From contig NZ_JBDOIO010000003.1 of the NCBI RefSeq assembly GCF_039831995.1, positions 1,178,001-1,242,000 of the forward strand: a DNA stretch of 64,000 nucleotides. The letters run 5' to 3'. Below are positions 8,924-16,714 of this stretch, piece by piece (positions within the stretch are counted from its first letter, which is position 1; each line of letters begins with the position of its first letter). The notes under the pieces are model-generated. The model saw nothing but the letters and a program-made list of their open reading frames with translations. It did not search any database and had not been told where the DNA came from. Origin of the DNA: Paenibacillus pabuli. GTDB taxonomy: Bacteria; Bacillota; Bacilli; Paenibacillales; Paenibacillaceae. Both the position numbers and the translations under genes were made by a program.

Positions 8924-8954
8924 ATCATAAGTATTAATGTGCACTTTAAGTCAA
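8924..8954 (-). promoter_or_regulatory. MerR-type promoter with 19-bp spacer and central dyad
   Basis: Minus-strand TTGACT (8949-8954) and TATGAT (8924-8929) are separated by 19 bases, the overlong spacer characteristic of promoters remodelled by MerR proteins. The spacer holds a near-perfect 16-bp dyad at 8934-8949 (TTAATGTGCACTTTAA, one mismatched pair). It drives the merR-like gene and, by readthrough, the aldo-keto reductase. Confidence 0.75.
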
Positions 8955-9005
8955 CCATCTATTTTTTTGAATTTTCCCTAGTCCTTATTTCTATTAAAAG
9001 GTCCA

Positions 9006-10034
9006 TCAATTCGTAACTAGCCTGCTGCGCCAACCTTTTTGCTTGAAGCGCCAATTCGTAGGTGTGTCCCCTTCCCATAGCCGGAATGCCCGGTAAAATG
9101 AATTCTGATCTTCATACCCAATGAGAAAGGCCACTTCTTTGATATCAAGTGACGGGTCAGCCAAGTATACTCGCGCTTGCTCATGTCTGGCTTGTGTCAG
9201 CAGCTGTTTGAAGCTGGTGTTCTCATCCGTGAGTCTTCGCTGTAATGTACGATCACTTACGCCAAGTTCCTGCGCCACGATCTGGATATCAGGCCGTCCT
9301 CCAGTGAGGCTGCGTTTGAGAATCCATACGACTGCTTCTGTCATGGATTGAGCGCGCTTCTGTTCATCAAGCGAGCGATCAAGCACGGGAGTCAGGATCT
9401 CAAGCAGCTCTTCGTTATACGAGATAAAAGGCAGGTCCAGATCCTTTTGACGCAAAATCAATCGATTGCTTGGTGCGCCAATCCGGATATCGCAGCCGAA
9501 GTAAGCCTCCAGAGCCTTCACATCCCCCATGGGTTGTGAAAATTCGACCTCTAGTGCGTTCAAATACTTCCCCGTTCCACGGCGTCCAAGCTCCAGCAGA
9601 AATGCCAGCGTAATCCCAACCAAGACGGGAGGCCCAGATTGGCCTCCATTCATCCACCCTAGTTCTATAATGCATCGATTATTCTCCTCGGTAATGCGCA
9701 AGCTTTCGGGAGGACACATCTGTTTGTAACGGGCCATTCGATATAGCGCATCACGGTAGTCACGGGCATGATAAGTAGCTAATACGCTAGGTGGATAGTG
9801 GGCTGTTTCAAAAGCGGTTGCGAGTTTGATGATTCCTTCAGCCGTGTCACCTATGAGGTCGGAATAAGCCTGCCAGATTGCAAAATATTCGTCCGAATTG
9901 ACGATCGCATGACTGATCTTGGTGAGCGGCAGCTGGGCTCTACGGGCTACGTCGTGGGTGTCAATCCCCAATTGCTCCAAGCCTGCCCAGAATCCGGCTG
10001 GAATCTTAATACGTTCATTGGAATGCGGCTTCAT
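9006..10034 (-). CDS. AraC-family regulator with Arabinose_bd-type N-terminus
   Basis: A 342-residue regulator of the OruR/ArgR-like AraC subgroup. The N-terminal 200 residues (WAGLEQLGIDTHDVARRAQLPL, FALLELGRR-like segment) correspond to the arabinose-binding-domain-of-AraC family (PF12625), and the C-terminus to AraC helix-turn-helices: IVAQELGVSDRTLQRRL and IKEVAFLIGYEDQNSFYRAF. AAGGAG lies 8 bases before the ATG. It stands alone; neither neighbour is an obvious target. In related bacteria such regulators control amino-acid or aromatic catabolism, but nothing here fixes the effector. Confidence 0.85.
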   Translation of the reverse strand: MKPHSNERIKIPAGFWAGLEQLGIDTHDVARRAQLPLTKISHAIVNSDEYFAIWQAYSDLIGDTAEGIIKLATAFETAHYPPSVLATYHARDYRDALYRMARYKQMCPPESLRITEENNRCIIELGWMNGGQSGPPVLVGITLAFLLELGRRGTGKYLNALEVEFSQPMGDVKALEAYFGCDIRIGAPSNRLILRQKDLDLPFISYNEELLEILTPVLDRSLDEQKRAQSMTEAVVWILKRSLTGGRPDIQIVAQELGVSDRTLQRRLTDENTSFKQLLTQARHEQARVYLADPSLDIKEVAFLIGYEDQNSFYRAFRLWEGDTPTNWRFKQKGWRSRLVTN

Positions 10035-10105
10035 CTCTCGGTCTCCTTTGACTGATCATAAATATAAACAAGGATACTCTTTCGTTCATGAGATGTCTAA
10101 TCTCG

Positions 10106-10140
10106 AAAAATAAAGAAGCCGCCATTATGGCGACTTCTTT
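10106..10140 (-). terminator. Terminator of the 5'-nucleotidase gene
   Basis: Arms 10112-10123 and 10129-10140 pair around ATTAT. The single imperfect pair is C-A on the plus strand but G-U in the minus-strand RNA, and the T-run lies on the minus side. It belongs to a terminator family seen repeatedly in this window. Confidence 0.85.
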
Positions 10141-10173
10141 GTTTTGCAATGTTGATGCGGGTTTACTTCCCGT

Positions 10174-12144
10174 TTATTTCTTGATTACCCCTTGTTTGAG
10201 CAGTTCGTTCACATTCAGCGATTGGTCATAAGGAACATCGATCTTGCCTTCATTCACCAACTGGATGAACTCATCCCGATAAGGGCTTGCGAGATCGATT
10301 CCAACGATCTCCCAGTTATTGTCCACTTCCGGGGAAATTTCCTGATGTTCTTGAATGTATTCAACCAGGTAATCCCGAATGCTGCGCGGTGATTCCCAAT
10401 CGCGGTTGGCTTCTACCAATTTGTAGGCTTTCAGTGCGCTGCTGTATCGATAGTTGTTTACAGCAAGCTTCAGCTCTTGCGAATCGGCCAGAGGCTTACC
10501 TTGATACATAACGTCAACGATTCGCTGCCCCGCAGGTTTGGACAGGTCGATTTTGTAGTCTACGCCAGCAAACATATCATACAAATAGCCCGGAACCTCT
10601 GGATCGAAGCTGATCGAGACGTCTCCCTCTTTCCATTGATTGTAGTGTGAAGCAGACCACTCCATATATGCCTTCAGTTCCTTACCTGTAACCTTAACGG
10701 TATAGAGCACATTATCGAATTTGTAAATGTCGAAAATATTCGCATACGTAATATTGCCTTTTTTCAGATTGGAGGTATCTTTGAAAAGTGCCGCAGCCGA
10801 AACGTCCGCTCCGCTCACTTCCAGCTGAACCTTGTTAATGAGGTCAACTACGGCCGTATCCTGAAGCTTGCCTTCCGGTATCCCCTTAATTTCATCCACA
10901 GGCTGGAAGTCCTCGGTTGCCTGACCGAAGATACCGCCAGACGAGCCTTCCGCTCCGGCAGATCCGCCACCCGTAATGAATTGGATCGTAGCTTCGTGCT
11001 CTTCCTTCACCAGGTCACGAATGGCTGGATCAGGTGTGTAAGAAGCCATGTCAACCACTTGAACCTGACGGTCTGTTACTTTATTTTTTCCTTGATCTTT
11101 CTTCACTTCAATATCGAAGCGCACAATGTCGCGACCAAGGTTACGAGGACCACCGATCACGGTCTGTCCGATTTTTTCGTTAACCACGATATGCATGTGA
11201 CCAACCAGCATGGCATCAAGTTCAGGCACCATGCTTACAATTCTTTCGGCAGAGTCTGAGGCTCCATCTTCGTCGAATTCAGCAAACATGCCGGCATGCG
11301 CGCTCGCAATAAGTACATCCACTTTTTCCTCATTTTTGAGGTGCTGCGCAACCTTCTTCACCGTTTCACCCATATGCTCAAAAGTAAGGCCGTCTACCTT
11401 ATCGCCGTCCCAACGAGGCACATTCGGTGTCGTCACGCCGATAATCCCTACTTTTATGCCATCCACATCGATTATCGTGTATGGATCGCCAAGCGTCCCG
11501 CCATCTTCTGTCTGGATGTTGGCTCCAAGCACGGGGAAGTTCAATTCTTTCATAATTCGATCAACATGATCCAGTCCAAAATTGAATTCATGATTACCGA
11601 AGACCATGGCATCGTACTTCATGGCATTCATGGCTTTGGAAACAGGATGAATGACATCCGTATTTTTACGATAAATATCATCCGTTAAAATATTGCCTTG
11701 ATATGTGTCCCCATTGTCAATCAACAGCACATTAGGGGAAGTCTTCTTCACTTCATTGACATATGTAGATATCCGAGCGAGTCCGTTGTTCGTTGTTTCC
11801 GCACTGTCTTCATAAGTATAGCCCCACAGATTTCCGTGCACGTCAGAGGTGCCCAGAATGGTAATTGTAGTGGATTCGGCTTCCTCATCTTTTTGAGGGA
11901 CCTCACTCACCGTGAACGGCTTCTCAGGAAGCTTTAACTTTTGGCCAATTTGAAGGACATTCACATTTTTCAATCGATTGAGCTTTTGCATCTCTGCTAC
12001 GGTTGTGCCATTTGTTTTGGCGATGGTCCACAACGTATCTCCTTTTTTGACAGTGTACGTCTCGGCGGCCGCAATTCCACCAAAAAGAGTAGAGAACACC
12101 AAAACCAAAATGACAATCCAGCTCAACTTACTACGATGCTTCAT
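10174..12144 (-). CDS. Secreted 5'-nucleotidase / cyclic-nucleotide phosphodiesterase with LysM domain
   Basis: A 656-residue exported metallophosphatase. Order: signal peptide (1-27, cut after IAAA), a LysM peptidoglycan-binding module (about 29-73, YTVKKGDTLWTIAK...IGQKLKLP), the calcineurin-like metallophosphoesterase domain with metal ligands in GTSDVHGN (about 98-105), DNGDTYQG (about 143-150), GNHEFNFG and GHMH, and the C-terminal 5'-nucleotidase substrate domain (VDLINKVQLEVSGADVSAAALF). It should dephosphorylate extracellular nucleotides or 2',3'-cyclic nucleotides at the cell wall, in the YfkN/CpdB/UshA group. It is monocistronic with a terminator. No Pho box is visible in the 250 bases upstream. 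Confidence 0.9.
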   Translation of the reverse strand: MKHRSKLSWIVILVLVFSTLFGGIAAAETYTVKKGDTLWTIAKTNGTTVAEMQKLNRLKNVNVLQIGQKLKLPEKPFTVSEVPQKDEEAESTTITILGTSDVHGNLWGYTYEDSAETTNNGLARISTYVNEVKKTSPNVLLIDNGDTYQGNILTDDIYRKNTDVIHPVSKAMNAMKYDAMVFGNHEFNFGLDHVDRIMKELNFPVLGANIQTEDGGTLGDPYTIIDVDGIKVGIIGVTTPNVPRWDGDKVDGLTFEHMGETVKKVAQHLKNEEKVDVLIASAHAGMFAEFDEDGASDSAERIVSMVPELDAMLVGHMHIVVNEKIGQTVIGGPRNLGRDIVRFDIEVKKDQGKNKVTDRQVQVVDMASYTPDPAIRDLVKEEHEATIQFITGGGSAGAEGSSGGIFGQATEDFQPVDEIKGIPEGKLQDTAVVDLINKVQLEVSGADVSAAALFKDTSNLKKGNITYANIFDIYKFDNVLYTVKVTGKELKAYMEWSASHYNQWKEGDVSISFDPEVPGYLYDMFAGVDYKIDLSKPAGQRIVDVMYQGKPLADSQELKLAVNNYRYSSALKAYKLVEANRDWESPRSIRDYLVEYIQEHQEISPEVDNNWEIVGIDLASPYRDEFIQLVNEGKIDVPYDQSLNVNELLKQGVIKK

Positions 12145-12353
12145 AAATCCCTTTCACCTCTTGTCTTATGATGTGTGTTTCCAAGTCTATCCTCTAGATC
12201 ATAACAAGATAAATGAAAAAATTGGAGATTAAATTTAAGTTCTGAACAAAATTATTACATTTTGCAACAACTTCATATCAACTTAGCCGAAACTTCCCTT
12301 ATATTCTTGATATAGTTCCAATATTTGGTGCAGTCACCATTTCATTCACTCAC

Positions 12354-12385
12354 AAAAATAGCCTGATCCACTAAAGGACCAGGCT
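12354..12385 (-). terminator. Terminator of the small gene at 12395
   Basis: Stem 12360-12369 with 12376-12385 (AGCCTGATCC / GGACCAGGCT). The one mismatch on the plus strand becomes G-U in the minus-strand RNA, followed by a T-rich stretch. Confidence 0.75.
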
Positions 12386-12394
12386 CAGAATGTA

Positions 12395-12703
12395 CTATCC
12401 CTCCACGATATCTGCTTGCAAAGCAGTTGCGACTTCAATCATCTTGGGAACCACAGCTTCACTGGAAATGGCCACGTACAAATCCCCCGAATAAAGCCGG
12501 AAAGGAATGTCGACGTTATCCTGCTTCCACATAAAGAAATCCCCGTCAATAGACATGGTACTTTCGGTTCCTTTGACGGTAAAAACCTGAGAATACGTGA
12601 AGTCAGGCTGGGTTGCAAAGTATGCCTTGCATTCTTCGAGAGTGATGGATGGTTCCCCGTTATCTTCTTGCATCGATCGTGTAATACGGAAACGCTGATT
12701 CAT
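12395..12703 (-). CDS. Small hypothetical protein
   Basis: A 102-residue soluble acidic protein with no recognised domain. It is predicted to be mixed alpha/beta (EECKAYFATQPDFTYSQVFTVKG; then DGDFFMWKQDNVDIPFRLYSGDLYVAIS). GGAGG lies 7 bases before the ATG and a terminator follows, so the gene is real. It is 75 bases downstream of the heme-monooxygenase gene with no terminator between them, so it may be part of the same Fur-regulated transcript. No function is proposed. Confidence 0.7.
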   Translation of the reverse strand: MNQRFRITRSMQEDNGEPSITLEECKAYFATQPDFTYSQVFTVKGTESTMSIDGDFFMWKQDNVDIPFRLYSGDLYVAISSEAVVPKMIEVATALQADIVEG

Positions 12704-12778
12704 GGATATGCCTCCAAATTGATTAATTCAATGTAACCTTTTTCATTCATTATAGCAACATGATCCGAATATTAATCC

Positions 12779-13111
12779 CTATTGCTGAACCGTACCTTTG
12801 CCTGTTTTCACAGTCTGTACTTCATACATATTTACGGTTGTGCTGATCAGATATGCAGGTTTCTCCTGCCCTCTTTTGTTGCGGTGGCCTTGGATATGCG
12901 CATCGCTTTTCTCCCAGTTTTTCCACGCTTCTTCCGATTCCCAGCGAATCATTACCATCACTTCTTCATGTTCCTTGCTCTTCTTGTTGACCATGACACT
13001 GAAATCAATCAGACCAGGCATGTCGACCACTGGAGTTGGACCATTGAAACGTTCCAGTACCTTATCACTGTGCCCTTTCTCTATCACCATGCTGCGCGTT
13101 TGAATTAACAT
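12779..13111 (-). CDS. IsdG/HmoA-like heme-degrading monooxygenase (ABM fold)
   Basis: A 110-residue antibiotic-biosynthesis-monooxygenase-fold protein of the IsdG/HmoA type. Trp66 (WKNWEKSD) and His76 (IQGHRNK) correspond to the catalytic Trp and proximal heme-ligand His of IsdG. The Asn expected near residue 7 is not present (QTRS instead), as in some Bacillus homologues. These dimeric cytosolic enzymes open heme and release iron. The promoter carries a 15/19 match to the Fur box consensus overlapping the -35 element, so expression should rise under iron limitation, which strongly supports the role. No heme transporter is nearby. Confidence 0.8.
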   Translation of the reverse strand: MLIQTRSMVIEKGHSDKVLERFNGPTPVVDMPGLIDFSVMVNKKSKEHEEVMVMIRWESEEAWKNWEKSDAHIQGHRNKRGQEKPAYLISTTVNMYEVQTVKTGKGTVQQ

Positions 13112-13183
13112 AACTATTCCTCCTGATTGCAGTTAAACTGTATACCCACCAGCCTAACAGCATTTTGGTTTACTCTTTCCACT

Positions 13184-13216
13184 ATTGTAGTCCAATTGAA
13201 AATGATTATCAATAAT
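13184..13216 (-). promoter_or_regulatory. Sigma-A promoter overlapped by a Fur box
   Basis: Minus-strand TTGATA (13207-13212) and TACAAT (13184-13189) are 17 bases apart. The plus-strand 19-mer 13198-13216 (GAAAATGATTATCAATAAT) matches the Fur consensus GATAATGATTATCATTATC at 15 of 19 positions and covers the -35 box, an arrangement that allows repression by Fe-Fur. Confidence 0.75.
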
Positions 13217-13336
13217 CCCAAGTATGCATCATCTTGTAATTGGAACTCTATGAAAATTTTGCTATACTACACTATGCTAGATTACTGTTCATACGTCTTT
13301 TTTTCTACTATTTTATGAATGTGGAGGAATATAAAA

Positions 13337-14611
13337 ATGGTACGTAAACACATAGGTAAAACAATTGCTGCCACCCTGATCGGCTTGTCCTTGCTTGGAA
13401 CGACGGTAAACATCGGTGATGTGCATGCAGCACCTGCCATATCGGTCAAGTTGGATGATGTAGCACTCCAATTTGATGCTGCCCCGCGAATTGATAAAGG
13501 AGTTACTTATGTCCCCTTCCGTACCGTAGGTGAAGCATTGGGAATCCAGATCACATGGAACAGCAAATCGCAAACCGTCAAAGCTGTAGGCAGTGTTAAA
13601 GGTCAAGCCACAGAGGTCCTTCTTCAAGTGGGAAGCACCACGGCTACCGTCAACGGCAAAAAAGTGAAACTGGCCGCCGCCCCGGTTCAGCGAGAAGGAC
13701 GTGTACTCATTCCGCTGAGTTCGTTCAGCAGTCAATTCGGCGTGGGTGTGGGTTGGGATCAGGCTACACGTACGGTTTCTCTGGTCTCCCCGCAACGTGA
13801 AATGCATTTGAGAGCATTTTATGCCGTGCGGGCATTTCATGAAATCGATCTGGTTTCATCCATGAACTCCGTTGCTTTTGGCTGGAGTCGAATCGACCGG
13901 GATGGCCAGTTCACGCTTCAAGGAAAGGAGTATTATCTCCCTGAGGCAGCAGGCGAAGTAACCCCTCAGACCATCGTGGCAGATGCTGCGGATCAGAATA
14001 TTAAACCATACCTTATGGTGTACGCACTGGATGGTCAAGGTGAGCTAACCAAAGTTCTGAGTGACAGCAGTCTGCGCGAAAAATCGATTCAGGGTATAAC
14101 CGATGCCGTTTCAGAGAATGGATTCGGTGGCGTTGTTCTTGATTTTGAAGGATTGGGGTTTAAACTGGATGCCAAGCAGCAGCAAAAGCTGCTTAACGAC
14201 TATGTCAAACAATTAAAGGCATCCTTGCCCCGTGATATATCCATATCACTAGCTGTACCGCCTCTAAACAGTGCATATAAAGGCTATGATTACAAAACGC
14301 TCGCTTCCATGGCAGATGATCTCATTATTATGGCTTATCAATATAACCCTGTGGGTACCAAAGCACAGATCCCTGAGCCCAACAGTCTCGTTGACCAAGC
14401 CATCCAGCTAGCACTTAACGCAGGTGTTCCAAAAGATAAGCTGCTGCTCGGTATTAACTTAAACAGCGAAACCGTCTCCTCCATTGACGATAAGCTGGGA
14501 TTAGCCAAGAGATACAACCTCAAAGGAGCTGCATTCTGGCGCCTCGGGTTATTCCGGGAATTTAGCAATCAGATGGAAGACGCGGTGAATGCGTCAGTGA
14601 TCAAGGAATAA
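13337..14611 (+). CDS. Copper-amine-oxidase-N domain / GH18-like protein
   Basis: About 424 residues with a signal peptide (KTIAATLIGLSLLGTTVNIGDVHA). Residues about 35-150 form a copper amine oxidase N-terminal-type domain (PRIDKGVTYVPFRTVGEALG, WNSKSQTVKA, VLIPLSSFSSQFG), a common cell-surface module in Paenibacillus. The C-terminal 270 residues are a glycoside hydrolase 18-like TIM barrel with FGGVVLDFEGLGF; the catalytic Glu of DxxDxDxE is present but the preceding acidic residues are reduced to one Asp. It may cleave or bind peptidoglycan or chitin-like glycans. The ATG at 13337 has GGAGGA 8 bases upstream; the longer frame at 13319 overlaps that site. Confidence 0.8.
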   Translation: MVRKHIGKTIAATLIGLSLLGTTVNIGDVHAAPAISVKLDDVALQFDAAPRIDKGVTYVPFRTVGEALGIQITWNSKSQTVKAVGSVKGQATEVLLQVGSTTATVNGKKVKLAAAPVQREGRVLIPLSSFSSQFGVGVGWDQATRTVSLVSPQREMHLRAFYAVRAFHEIDLVSSMNSVAFGWSRIDRDGQFTLQGKEYYLPEAAGEVTPQTIVADAADQNIKPYLMVYALDGQGELTKVLSDSSLREKSIQGITDAVSENGFGGVVLDFEGLGFKLDAKQQQKLLNDYVKQLKASLPRDISISLAVPPLNSAYKGYDYKTLASMADDLIIMAYQYNPVGTKAQIPEPNSLVDQAIQLALNAGVPKDKLLLGINLNSETVSSIDDKLGLAKRYNLKGAAFWRLGLFREFSNQMEDAVNASVIKE

Positions 14612-14749
14612 TCAAAGGTTGAATTCACTTTTCATTTTCATGTAAAACTTCATCAAAAATCCCATCAAGCCATTCACATGAAATGAGTCCATGCGAACTT
14701 GTCTTCTATGAATATACTAATCTATCTTATCGGATAGGAGGTATGTAGA

Positions 14750-15175
14750 ATGACTCAGTTTCTGGATGCAAGAGTCTCGATCAATGCAACGTCGACCAAC
14801 TCCATCTCTGTACCCATACCCGTGATCAATACTCCTACGTTATTTGCCCAGATTGGTCTGATTACTGCGGGGACAGGGGTCAATCCGAGAGTCCAACTCA
14901 AAGGAACCATTACCGTGCAGTTACCTCTGGCATTTTTCATAGTGACCATTACCATTGTGAGAGGTACGCTGGCAACAGACCCTATTATCTATTCGGCTAG
15001 TAGTACCTATGGACTGAGCGGTGTCCTCGCACCTGAAATCATTACTTTTTCTGCGAATGACTTCAACCCGCCCATCACACCACAATTAACGTATTCAGCG
15101 TTTATCAGTACAAACTTGCTCGGAACCGTTCGCGTCGGTCCTGAGAATTTTGACGGCTTTCTCGTATCGGACTAA
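14750..15175 (+). CDS. Hypothetical beta-rich protein, possibly spore/cell surface
   Basis: A 141-residue protein preceded by TAGGAGG 8 bases before the ATG and followed by a strong terminator. It has no signal peptide. It is very rich in Thr, Ile, Val, Ser and Pro with few charges (NATSTNSISVPIPVINTPTL; TITVQLPLAFFIVTITIV), which suggests a beta-sandwich like the jelly-roll C-terminal domains of BclA-type exosporium proteins. Such signal-less, low-charge proteins are common on Paenibacillus spore surfaces, but I recognise no specific family. It could equally be a small structural protein of another kind. Confidence 0.55.
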   Translation: MTQFLDARVSINATSTNSISVPIPVINTPTLFAQIGLITAGTGVNPRVQLKGTITVQLPLAFFIVTITIVRGTLATDPIIYSASSTYGLSGVLAPEIITFSANDFNPPITPQLTYSAFISTNLLGTVRVGPENFDGFLVSD

Positions 15176-15196
15176 TAACGTTTGAGCTCTATTCCT

Positions 15197-15227
15197 AACC
15201 CTACCGGTCAAGTGCGGTAGGGTTTTT
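15197..15227 (+). terminator. Terminator of the hypothetical gene at 14750
   Basis: Perfect 10-bp stem AACCCTACCG (15197-15206) with CGGTAGGGTT (15215-15224), followed by T5. Confidence 0.85.
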
Positions 15228-15230
15228 GGA

Positions 15231-15263
15231 TTAAAAAAAAGCCCCTTCACAGTTGAAGGGGCT
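15231..15263 (-). terminator. Terminator of the PLP aminotransferase gene
   Basis: Perfect 10-bp stem AGCCCCTTCA (15240-15249) with TGAAGGGGCT (15254-15263), loop CAGT, with eight T on the minus strand. Confidence 0.88.
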
Positions 15264-15346
15264 ACTTACCACGACAGCTGTAAAGGGAGCTACCCGGAAC
15301 TAATGGAGTTCATATGAGAATTCTTAAATCTGCACTGCAGACGTTG

Positions 15347-16534
15347 TTATGAATATTGCTTCAGAACCTGCCCCAGAATTTCGATTCCCTTCACAATCTG
15401 TTCATCGGATGGTGTGGAGAAATTTAATCGGATCGCATTGCAAGGTTCACTCTCATCAACGAGAAAGGCCGTACCCGGAACTACTGCTACGCCACTGGCA
15501 GCAGACGACTTGGCATAATCCAGCATCGGAATATGAGCCGGCAGATCACACCAGAGGAAAAGACCTCCATCCGGTTGAGTGAACGTAATTGAATCCCCCA
15601 TATGCTCCTTCAGCTTGTTCATCATCAAGGCAGATTTTCTGTGATAGATCTCACGAATGCTGCTGATATGTTCGGCGTATTGGTATTCAGCCATGAACTT
15701 GTATGCCAAAATCTGTGGAAGCATCGCCGTATGTACGTCTTCTCCCTGTTTGGCAACCACCATCTTCTGTACCACTTCGTTTGGAGCCAGCACAAAACCA
15801 ACGCGCAAGCCGGCAGACAAAATTTTGGAGAAGGAGCCCACATAGATAACCAGTCCTTCTTCGTCCATGGATTTGATCGTAGGCACATCTTCTCCGCTGA
15901 ATCGAAGCTCACCGTATGGATTATCTTCCAGAATCATGACACCATACTGTTTGGCAAGAGCATAGATGGCTTTGCGTTTCTCCAGACTTGTCGTTACTCC
16001 CGTCGGATTTTGGAAACTCGGAATCAGGTAGATCAATTTCACATTCTGCTCGGTTTGCAGTGCATGTTCCAGCTTGCCGATATCAATGCCGTCGCTCTCC
16101 ATGGGAATGCCAACCAGCCTTGCACCTGAAGCCCGAAAGGAGTTCAAAGACCCAATGAAGCTTGGGCTTTCGCAGATGATCGTGTCTCCCTCATTACAGA
16201 ATACTTTGCAGGCAAGCTCAATGCCTTGCTGTGCACCCGAGACAATAAATAGCTCGTCCGATGATGTGCCTGTGTTATAATTCGTCTTCAGGTGACTTGT
16301 CAATGTATCGCGCAGCGGGGCATAACCTTCGGTTATCCCGTATTGCAGAGCCGTTACGGGATCCTGCTCCAGAATGGACTGCGTGAATGTGCGAATGGCT
16401 TCAATGGGAAACGTCTCCGGAGCGGGATTCCCCGCAGAGAATGGAATTACGTTCTGACCCGAGGACGCCTTCAGGATCTCTCGAATAATGGACGGCTGCA
16501 GTGCTGCAATCCGGTTGGAAAAAGAATAGTTCAT
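15347..16534 (-). CDS. PLP-dependent aminotransferase, class I/II (2-aminoadipate type)
   Basis: About 395 residues of the fold-type-I aminotransferases related to LysN and the C-terminal domain of MocR proteins. It shows NPAPETFPIEAI near the start, QYGITEGYAPLRDTL, the Asn/Pro motif IPSFQNPTGVT, EDNPYGELRF (Asp contacting the PLP ring nitrogen) and the Schiff-base Lys in YVGSFSKILSAGLRVG. It transfers amino groups between amino acids and 2-oxo acids; the donor is not determinable. The longest frame begins at 16573, but GGGAGG lies 12 bases before the ATG at 16534 (MNYSFSNRI), where the conserved part begins. Monocistronic. Confidence 0.85.
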   Translation of the reverse strand: MNYSFSNRIAALQPSIIREILKASSGQNVIPFSAGNPAPETFPIEAIRTFTQSILEQDPVTALQYGITEGYAPLRDTLTSHLKTNYNTGTSSDELFIVSGAQQGIELACKVFCNEGDTIICESPSFIGSLNSFRASGARLVGIPMESDGIDIGKLEHALQTEQNVKLIYLIPSFQNPTGVTTSLEKRKAIYALAKQYGVMILEDNPYGELRFSGEDVPTIKSMDEEGLVIYVGSFSKILSAGLRVGFVLAPNEVVQKMVVAKQGEDVHTAMLPQILAYKFMAEYQYAEHISSIREIYHRKSALMMNKLKEHMGDSITFTQPDGGLFLWCDLPAHIPMLDYAKSSAASGVAVVPGTAFLVDESEPCNAIRLNFSTPSDEQIVKGIEILGQVLKQYS

Positions 16535-16652
16535 CTTAATATAGTGCCTCCCTACTTCAAATCTGACGCTCATTACTACTTCTACATTCCTATCTATTAT
16601 ACGAGTACTTGTCCGTTTTCAAAATGGTCTGTTTCAAATTCGTCAAAACCAT

Positions 16653-16680
16653 AAAAAAAGAGGTCGGCATACGCCGCCCC
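16653..16680 (-). terminator. Terminator of the type III PKS operon
   Basis: Minus-strand hairpin with CGGC-GTAT-GCCG core extended by GG/CC pairs across a bulge, followed by seven T. Confidence 0.65.
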
Positions 16681-16714
16681 ATTCAAATACACTATTAGTA
16701 CAAAATTGCTCGCA

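Noticed and set aside
12145..12394. Pho box upstream of the 5'-nucleotidase
   Set aside because: Expected because of the enzyme type, but no TTAACA-type tandem repeats are visible.
13313..13840. 175-residue minus-strand frame opposite the GH18-like gene
   Set aside because: The plus-strand frame encodes signal peptide, copper-amine-oxidase-N and GH18 parts; the antisense frame has none.
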